From Membranipora membranacea (taxonomy: Eukaryota; Bryozoa; Gymnolaemata; Cheilostomatida; Membraniporidae): DNA of 60,000 bases. The stretch covers positions 16,728,062 to 16,788,061 of the forward strand of contig OU612074.1 of assembly GCA_914767715.1 (NCBI GenBank), read 5' to 3'. A program made the position numbers and the translations under genes. Positions 52,401 through 60,000 of the stretch are shown piece after piece. The notes beneath the pieces are model-generated. The model was not told the DNA's origin. It made no database searches and saw nothing but the letters and a program-made list of their open reading frames with translations. Within the stretch, counting starts at the first letter, position 1, and each line of letters begins with the position of its first letter.

Positions 52401-55400
52401 TAACGAAATGAAAGGGTTTTGAGTGTATGGGACACTTAACCCTCCTGATGAGTAGGGATCTTTTAGTGCTTATTTCGTATAATTGTCTCATCCTTCTCTT
52501 TCTCTTCCCCATCAGGTTGTGACTTGTGCTGTCAGAATATAGAAAAGTGTACAGCTCTGATGTTTGCTGTTAGGAATCATCACACATCTACAGTTAGATT
52601 ATTACTACAGAACGGTGCTGATCTTAGTATGACTGATAGTAAGAAGGTCACTCCTCTCTACTGTGAGTTAATACTATACTTGATACACATTCAGCCAACA
52701 ACTTTTTTGTCAGTTGGTCGGTTGTAAGACTTTCTCCTTCAATGCGAATTGACAGTTTTGATAAAAAATTTATGTATTACACAATCTTATACGCTAAAAG
52801 ATGAGGCAGGGGTTATGGGTTTTTGATATGAGCAGGAAATCTGAGCCATTTAGCATATAAAGTTTCAGTCAGGAACTATTTATTACTGCCTAATGATGGT
52901 ATTTTAGTATTTTTTCTTGAGACGGACTATACCTCATCAATGTATTGTTAAACTTGACCTTATTTCACATGCTTAGCAATCAACATCTCATCTGGCCTAT
53001 AAACTTTTTCACTCTCTATTGATATGGGCTTTGATATTGTTGATACTAGGAAGATATATTTCACAACACAGTTACATATACCTGCCTATCTTTGTATATT
53101 TCAGGTGCTGTCAGAGACCTACATGAAGATATAATTAACTTGATACTCTCCACTCCACAGGGACTTAGAACTATAAACATGTCTGACTCTGAGGGAACAA
53201 CTCCAATACTGGAGGCTGTCAAGGCTTCTTGTCTACAGGTCAGTTGAATTAGGAAGCTCCCCAGCCATGATGAGAAAAAAAAGGAGAGAGTGCTTCCAAA
53301 ACGCACATCAATCCCACAGTTTAAATGATAAACAGATTAGATCAAACTGAAAACCCTTACAATCGATAGTCCTTAGAGAGATCAAGTTGTTTGAAGAAAT
53401 CTGGTTGTGATCACAAAGCTTGTTGTCGGTATTAAACAGGCTCAGATAAATTTTGAAAGCTAGTACACTTGAGTTCAAATGTTGATATTACTGAGTGCTT
53501 CAGCCCCGTGATATTAGAAATTCTTGTAGCTTTTTATTTGTCAAGAGGCACCTTTTGAAAATGAGCTTTTACATTTTTATCCGATTAATTGCAGGGATTA
53601 TTCGCCGTGAGGAACACCAGTACATGTGGTAGAATTATAAGAACTCTGTTGGATAAAGGATGTGATGTGAATCAGCCTCAGCAGATCATGGGCTGGACCG
53701 CTCTGTACTGTGCTGCCCTTATTAGTAATCTAGGTAAGGATCACATAGTGCTAGGACGCTAGGTCACGGAATCACTAGACCAAGTTTGGTCCATTTTGCC
53801 TGCATTTGTAGTTGCTCCCCCTCCACTGGTCACGTCGCTGCAACTGGCGAGGGAGCAACTGGAATGCAGGCAATTGCATTAAACTTGATCTACGGAATCA
53901 TCATGTCACAGTCTCATAACATAACTGTGCACCACCTTTACTTTACAGTGAAGGCTGCTAAGGGGATCGCTATATAGTATTCTGCTTCATTTTTCTAATA
54001 TATCTTGCAAAAAGATTATAAAAAATTGCAGCTTGACGCAGGTATAAATCAGTGCATTCTCTCAGTATTTCAACATGACATCTCATCGAGTAGTTAATCA
54101 TATATCCCAAGAAACTTTTTCCTGTTTTCTATATTATGTTGAACTTCTGTGTGTCCTATTAGCTCACACATGTACTCTAATAGCTTCATCCCAACCAGAA
54201 TAAGTTTGCTGATATATTTACATTATATATATAGATGTGTGTTCGGGTTATTTGTTGTAGAACTAGCCCAGTTACTGATAGATTACGGAGCTGATGTGAA
54301 TCAGAGAGATAAAGTGGGAGATAACGCCCTCATGTCTGCTCTCAATACAGGAAAGAGTAAGCCTGAGATGATTAAACTCTTTATTCAACAAGGTAGGTGT
54401 ATTTAAGTCTCTTACTCCTTGAATGATTCCAGCTTAGCTTGTGCTCAACAACCTGGGCATGTTGCTATGTCATTCATTGTATAATTTCACATGGAAGGGG
54501 ACCTCCAAAAAGGTGGCTCCAAATGGTTAAACTGTAAACCCTGGCTTATTACTGTGTAGCTCTGTTGCCTGCCAGTTTTTTCCGACAGTTATTCACCCAG
54601 TCACATAGCCAGCTGTATGAGAGCTTGAGCCTTGCATCGACGAGATGGTCAAGATGACTGGCGAAGAGTTCTAGTTTTGCATACCATTTTGATAACAGTT
54701 ACACTAATATCAATTTATACCTGACTTGTAAGCATTACTCTATAGTCGAAAAAATCATTTTGTCCATCAATGCATCACATCTCTGTTTTACAGGAGTAGA
54801 TGTAAACAACAGGAATATAAGTGGTGCTAACCCGCTCTATATGTCTATAGTTAATCATAATCCTAAAGAGGTAAGTCATATCATATAATGTACTGCTATT
54901 TGTACACATATACTTATTGTTTGATAATTTATGAAAAATGCGAGAATAAATCTTTCACCTTCTGATGCTTCAATTTGGAGTTGAAAGCAACCCTGGTCAT
55001 GCAACAAACCGTGTGGGCAAACTGGTCTCCCACTAACACCACAGCAGTAAGCCCATAATTTGTCAAGTTGATAAGCCACTCTTACTTTCCTTGGTTTCCG
55101 CCAAACAAAGAAACTAAATGTCCTTGAGTTTTTTTACTGTAGCTGAAGCAGACCAAATCTTTGCTATTTTATATTCAGTTAGCTTGCTTATGATGTTTGA
55201 TATCCTATATAAGCTTTCAGATTAAAGAATATCATATATTCCATATACTGTACCAATTATTTAAATTGATTACATTTACATTATAGTGAATTTTAGGTGC
55301 TGTGGGCAGTTGTCAGTTTTAGGTCTTATTGTCTTGTCATCATATTTTCTCATTGCATTAATATTGTACGATAAACTTTTAATCAACTTTTCCGCCACAG

Positions 55401-58400
55401 ACTTATTATTATAATATACCATCCGATTTTAATATTTTATCTCATGTACAGCGCTTTGAGATCACTGTTTCTAAACAACTTTATAAAACGTTTTGTAAAT
55501 TAACTTTATTATTATTATGCTTATCAGGTGACAGAGATGTTGTTAGACTCCGGATCTGATATGGAAGCGGTAGAGAGAGTAAAGAAGAGGACACCGTTAC
55601 ATGCTGCCGTAGAATGTCGTCTCCCTGGTTCTCAGTTAGTGGTCGGAGACAGCGAGGCAGCCTTGATGCTCATTGATAGAGGTGTGTAGGATAATGTTGT
55701 GTATTAGCCTTGATATGAATTTAACATATAATTTTATAGTAAATAATTTAATAGTAGGTATTTAAATAAATAATATCTATATCAGCGTTTGTTAGACAAT
55801 AAGCATTGATCAGCCAACAAGTACTGTTTTAGGAATGTTTGATTGAAATTATAATAATAAGTGGGTCACCTTGAGAGTTTTCTCCTCAACATCAATGACG
55901 AAGCAACTTCAACAAATTCTGAGCTGGAAATTTTCAGAGGGATTATGTTTGAGAGACCGAGACTACAGGTCATATATCAAGCAAATGAGTTTTTCATGAT
56001 AGATATTGATAATGTATACTGAAGAGTATTATTTGCTAGCATCATAGGAGTTGTTCGACCATCTGACAATCTACTGGACCAACCTGAGTGATGCGCTGTC
56101 CTTGACTTTTATTACAATCTATAGTAAGGCTTTCCATAGGGCAGGTCATCAATATAAACTCATGGATCGGTGATAGAATACACAGTATGGCTATTTGTGG
56201 AGAGATTACATCAGCACGTAACGCGGTGTTAGTAATTAAATCTAGCTGAAATTCTGGCAGCTTTAACGTTATGCATTGACAAAAGTTAACAATGGGTCGG
56301 CTGTAGCATTACTGAACTTTAGAACCAATCAAAGATGGGAAACTGTTTCCAGCAATCATATATAAATTGCCATATGCTTGTTCATGGTCAGATATGTTCT
56401 CCTCATCCATATGATATCTATCAGTGGGGCAGGTTGGTCTTCAGGTATTACATAATTTTTACGTTATTTGTCTATAACAGGATGCAATATAAACCACACA
56501 GATGCTGAAGGAACAACTCCTCTAACCAAGGCTATACAGAATGGTAATAGCTTTGTTGTGGAGCGCCTCCTAAAACACCCAAATGTAGATGTCAGTCTAG
56601 GAACTAGGAATATACCACTGCACACTGCTGTACATAAGACAGATGAGGGATTCATTAGAAGACTCGTACAACTCGGAGCTGACATCAATAGGGTAAGTGT
56701 CATCAGAAAGTTTTGAAAATTGTTCAATGAGAAACAAACTTGATGTGTTTTACCTATCAGTTCTTACTGTGACCTAAAATACTAGTTTTGTAAGTGAAAG
56801 GATTCATCAGTATATGACAAATATGGTAATGGAAATGGATCTAAAGGCAGCCCTTTCTTTCTGAGGAGAACAAACCTCCTAGAAGCACACTTAGCTTAGA
56901 AGCACCCCGTGGAATTTCTGATACTTGGGCAGTTCATATAGGTTCAAACTGCAATAATTAATCTTTTTTTCTTCATAATTCTGATCGATTCATTTCTATT
57001 TCAGACAAACTCAGCAGGATTCAGACCGATTCAGATTGCTGTTGAAGCTAACCAGAGGCGGATCATTAAATGTCTTCTCTCCCTCGGCTGTCGCCTGGAC
57101 GTGACAGAGACTCACAGAGATCTAATCGTACCAAAGTCATGCTGTATAAAATACCACGACCAACACCCACACACTGAACTACAGCCGCTGTTTGCTGCAG
57201 TCAAATTTGATGACATTGAAATGTTTAAAATGCTACTCAACTACTATCACAGGTAGGAGATTGTGTTTTTTTAATTATGATCGGTTAAAATTAATTTGAA
57301 TATTGAGAGTCGACTGAAATAAGGGCAGGCTGTTGGATACCATCCTCCGATAGCGGCCATCAGCATTGCAATGAGAGAATGTTAAATGCAATTCTGTTTT
57401 TAGTTTTGGTGTTGGTATTGAGAGGCTAGGATACGACCACACAGTCAAATTCCGATGAGCATCTCGATCCCAAACATCGAGGAACACAAATGGATATCTA
57501 TTATGCTGTTTTGAGAATCTCCATGTATATTTCAATTAAGCATTATCTAACCACATAGCCAAAACTGCAACCATAGACTATAGTAAGTCTACGGCTACAA
57601 CCAAATACTTGTGTGCCTGTTTGGTATATTGCTATCGTCGTTTATCACTTTACAGAAAGCCATACAGTTTGATACAGACATTACACGATATGCTGACGAT
57701 AGCCTTTGACAGCGGTAACAGAGCACAGCAGATGCTGAGTACAGAGGGGAGAAAACTACTGCTAGAACTATTCAGAGAAGAGTTATCTTTGCCGTCCTCA
57801 CTGCTGGAGTTGTGCAGAGGTAATGTTGACTCTATTCTATTCATTTGCGGGAAAAGTTCCAATTACATTCCAGAGTGTGAGTTTGAGTGTTCGAATTCCT
57901 ATCTATGTTATGGAGAAGTTTTATGAAAGATGGAACTTTGAATATTTGGGAAGAAAGATTAAATCTATCAACAGAGACTACATAAAAAAAATTGTTAGCC
58001 TCATAATGATAACTGTAGATTTTATTTACCATTCATGCCTGTCAGCTTATCCATTTTTAATTTATATTTTATTTGAAATCAGCAGGTTTCTCAGCTTATT
58101 ATACAAGAAATAAACCATATTTCTTTTATCAAAGATGCCAGCACCCACCATATATTTTCCATCCACCAGACAAAGAATAATTTGTCTTCATACTAACAGC
58201 TTGTGTGATAAACAAAAAACTATAAAAATATGTGATCAACAACAGTAATGATAATTTTCCGGTTCAGTTTTCTTTACGGTTTTGTTTCTATTTTTTTTGG
58301 CAAAATATTTCTAATGAGATGTCTTCGGTTGCCAATAAAAGTATATATATATATATATATATTCTAAATATATTTTGTGCTCTTTTTTACTGTTACAGGT

Positions 58401-58544
58401 ACTCTGAGGCGACACATAGGAGTAAACGTTATCCTTAAAGTACAATCTCTATCTTTACCTACACAGCTCAAACACTATCTGCTGTTAGATACTGAGCGTC
58501 ATCTAGATCTGGCTGACCTGAATGAACCGGAGCAGGAGTATTGA
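49487..58544 (+). CDS. Ankyrin-repeat and SOCS-box (ASB-type) protein, 754 aa
   Basis: Fifteen exons join in frame: 49487-49567, 50143-50335, 50677-50814, 51255-51405, 51767-51915, 52516-52662, 53105-53238, 53595-53733, 54261-54392, 54794-54870, 55528-55681, 56481-56692, 57005-57252, 57656-57819, 58399-58544 (2265 nt with stop). About 16 ankyrin repeats cover residues 70-652; clear ones include GLTPLMIACAQRNPKVAQLL, ALMFAVRN with LLLQNGADL, and LIDYGADVNQRD. The C-terminus is a SOCS box: SLLELCRGTLRRHIG fits the Elongin-BC box (L-x3-C-x3-L) and LSLPTQLKHYLLL the Cullin-5 box. ASB proteins bind substrates for Cul5 ubiquitin ligases in cytoplasm or nucleus; this substrate is unknown. The ATG has a good context (purine at -3, G at +4), though the frame is open upstream to 49322. 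It is longer than most vertebrate ASB proteins as I know them. Confidence 0.92.
49804..49901. mobile_element. Foldback MITE, copy 3 (right arm incomplete)
   Basis: The left arm CTAGACCAAGTTTGACCCAT is intact, with a small internal duplication of GCATTCCAGTTGCT. The right arm stops early. Lies in intron 1 of the ankyrin-SOCS gene. Confidence 0.75.
53775..53891. mobile_element. Foldback MITE, copy 4, with target-site duplication
   Basis: Arms CTAGACCAAGTTTGGTCC and its complement-like end, with GGAGCAACTGGAATGCAGG inside. The direct repeat ACGGAATCA occurs immediately before (53766-53774) and after (53892-53900). An 8-9 bp duplication suits the hAT superfamily. It lies in intron 8 of the ankyrin-SOCS gene, in receptor-antisense DNA-free surroundings, with no ORF. 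Confidence 0.85.
58342..58362. repeat. AT dinucleotide repeat
   Basis: About ten TA units in the last intron of the ankyrin-SOCS gene, 36 nt before the final exon. Confidence 0.9.
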
Positions 58545-60000
58545 TGTAGTTAAAACTAGAACACTTTTTTTTTATCAACAGCGCAGCGAAAGTTTGAATT
58601 TGTCTGCATAATTTACAATGCGTAAGCAAGGAAACTGATGATCAATGTTATTTGGTGGGTTGTATTGAGAATTTTCTGGGTGAATTGGATCCTTTGACTC
58701 AGAACTTCATTTGGTTACTCTCTACAATGGAATACCGCTTTTAATCATTTGTGTGCAGTAACCTGATATTGATGAGAATTAATTTATGTCTAAGTCAAAT
58801 AACTTGGTATTGCAACTAATACTTAGATACTATTTTCTATGACTATTTGATCATTTTTACTCTCTGCTGTAGCACACCCCTGTCTTCCCTTTAACTATCT
58901 GTGTGTTAGATAATGTCTCTTTGAGTAATCTCCCCTTCAAGTAATCTCACTGCTAAGTTTCTGGTGCTATTTATTTACCTGAATGATATTAATCGATGAC
59001 CTGTGATATCCTATATTTATTACAAAATAATGATAACCATGTCAGTCATAAGCAGCAGATAGTCATTTTAACTTGCAATGAATTGTTTAGATTAGATATT
59101 TCAACTTTTATTAATGTTACCCTTTATTTGAGCGTGTTGTTTTTATTTTCGGAGTGTTGTCTGTTCCTAATGTAGAGAATTACATTTTTATTATTTTATA
59201 AGAAGCAAAAGAATACGGTACTTTGCTAGTCACTAGAATAGGAAAATGATTTTGTAATAAAAATAAATTGGACATCAAAACGATAGTCTGTCAAACATTT
59301 TTTTGTGAGAATCAAAAAGATAGATCCTTTTTTGACTTTTGTAAGTTGGCTTTATCAGCAGGAAAATTGATCTGTTTCAAATTACAGTTTAATTGTCTCT
59401 TGCAAGTTGACCACCGGCTAGCTACACTATAATTTCATATAGCTATGCTTCCAAGCTAGAGCAGAGCCTTCCAGTCTTAGGACCACTAGAAAGGGACATC
59501 TTTCTGCTTATTGCATGAGCACCATCGATGTGACGCGCTGTTCAACAATAAGAATGCAAACAACAAGAGTGCAGCATCATGTGTATAGACCCATCGCAGT
59601 GTGTCCTCGCTTGTATTCTTCAAATATCTGTATAAGAAAGCTAATTATTGCTCAGCAGTTCAATGAGAGAAACTTTATCCAAATATGGCGGCTTGCCTAA
59701 ATTATGGAGTTTCCTTCTGTTCCGGCATGGGAGGACAAGAGAAAAGTATCAAATACAGCTAACTTTGATTGTATCTTTGTTTAACAGCCCTGTGTTTATA
59801 GTTTACAAACATTTGTGTGGTAGGAGAGCAATACTTCAAAAAAATGCTGTAGATGATATTACATATTATGTTATGTAAAAACTACCCAATGATCAATGCA
59901 TGTTATAGTAAGGCAGTTACTTATGATAGAGTTGTGCATGGTAAAAAGAACTTATTACCATACAAACCTGACATAACTTAATCATAAGTAACAGTCTGCT
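58545..60000. other. 3' untranslated region and downstream DNA of the ankyrin-SOCS gene
   Basis: AT-rich DNA after the stop codon, with the poly(A) signals near 59256. Beyond about 59300 I see no exon or repeat that I can support. Confidence 0.55.
59256..59267 (+). promoter_or_regulatory. Two adjacent AATAAA poly(A) signals
   Basis: AATAAA at 59256-59261 and again at 59262-59267, about 710 nt after the stop of the ankyrin-SOCS gene. If used, the 3' untranslated region is about 0.7 kb. Confidence 0.55.

Overview
The window is AT-rich eukaryotic DNA with small exons, GT-AG introns, a LINE 3' end, a tRNA-type SINE candidate and many foldback transposons. The protein families (secreted pentraxins with a PAN/Apple tail, a lectin-like/CUB-like receptor, an ankyrin-SOCS-box protein) point to an animal. 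A marine invertebrate, perhaps a lophotrochozoan, is my best guess, but no sequence here fixes the phylum.

From 0 to 31.4 kb, minus strand, lies a tandem family that I number P1-P6 from left to right. Each full copy has six coding exons with the same intron phases (1,1,0,1,1): a signal peptide exon, four exons making one pentraxin domain, and a last exon making one PAN/Apple domain. P2 (333 aa), P4 (341 aa), P5 (339 aa) and P6 (339 aa) are complete and open. P1 runs off the left edge before its PAN exon. P3 has only exons 5 and 6. A further relic exon 2, most like P1, sits on the plus strand at 21.2 kb and is cut by a dispersed repeat. P4, P5 and P6 are recent duplicates that share their upstream DNA, including a block about 165-220 bp before each ATG. 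Their introns have since diverged by repeat growth and insertion: a 12-bp minisatellite, a long GAT tract, several MITE-like elements, and a large inverted repeat carrying a LINE fragment.

From 33.2 to 47.5 kb, also minus strand, lies a single-pass receptor: signal peptide, the first half of a SUEL-type lectin-like domain, a CUB-like domain, a transmembrane helix, and a tyrosine-rich tail of about 290 residues with NPxY, YxxL, four YxxP motifs and a proline-rich SH3-type site. At least one exon between 39.3 and 43.0 kb was not found.

From 49.5 to 58.5 kb, plus strand, lies a 15-exon gene for a 754-residue protein with about 16 ankyrin repeats and a C-terminal SOCS box, as in the ASB substrate receptors of Cullin-5 ubiquitin ligases. 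It is divergent from the receptor gene. Four related foldback elements lie between 44 and 54 kb, one flanked by a clear target-site duplication.

The secreted pentraxin-PAN proteins look like calcium-dependent recognition molecules, and the receptor tail looks built for tyrosine-kinase signalling or engulfment. A link between them is inference from adjacency only. All gene models were spliced by eye and have no transcript support.
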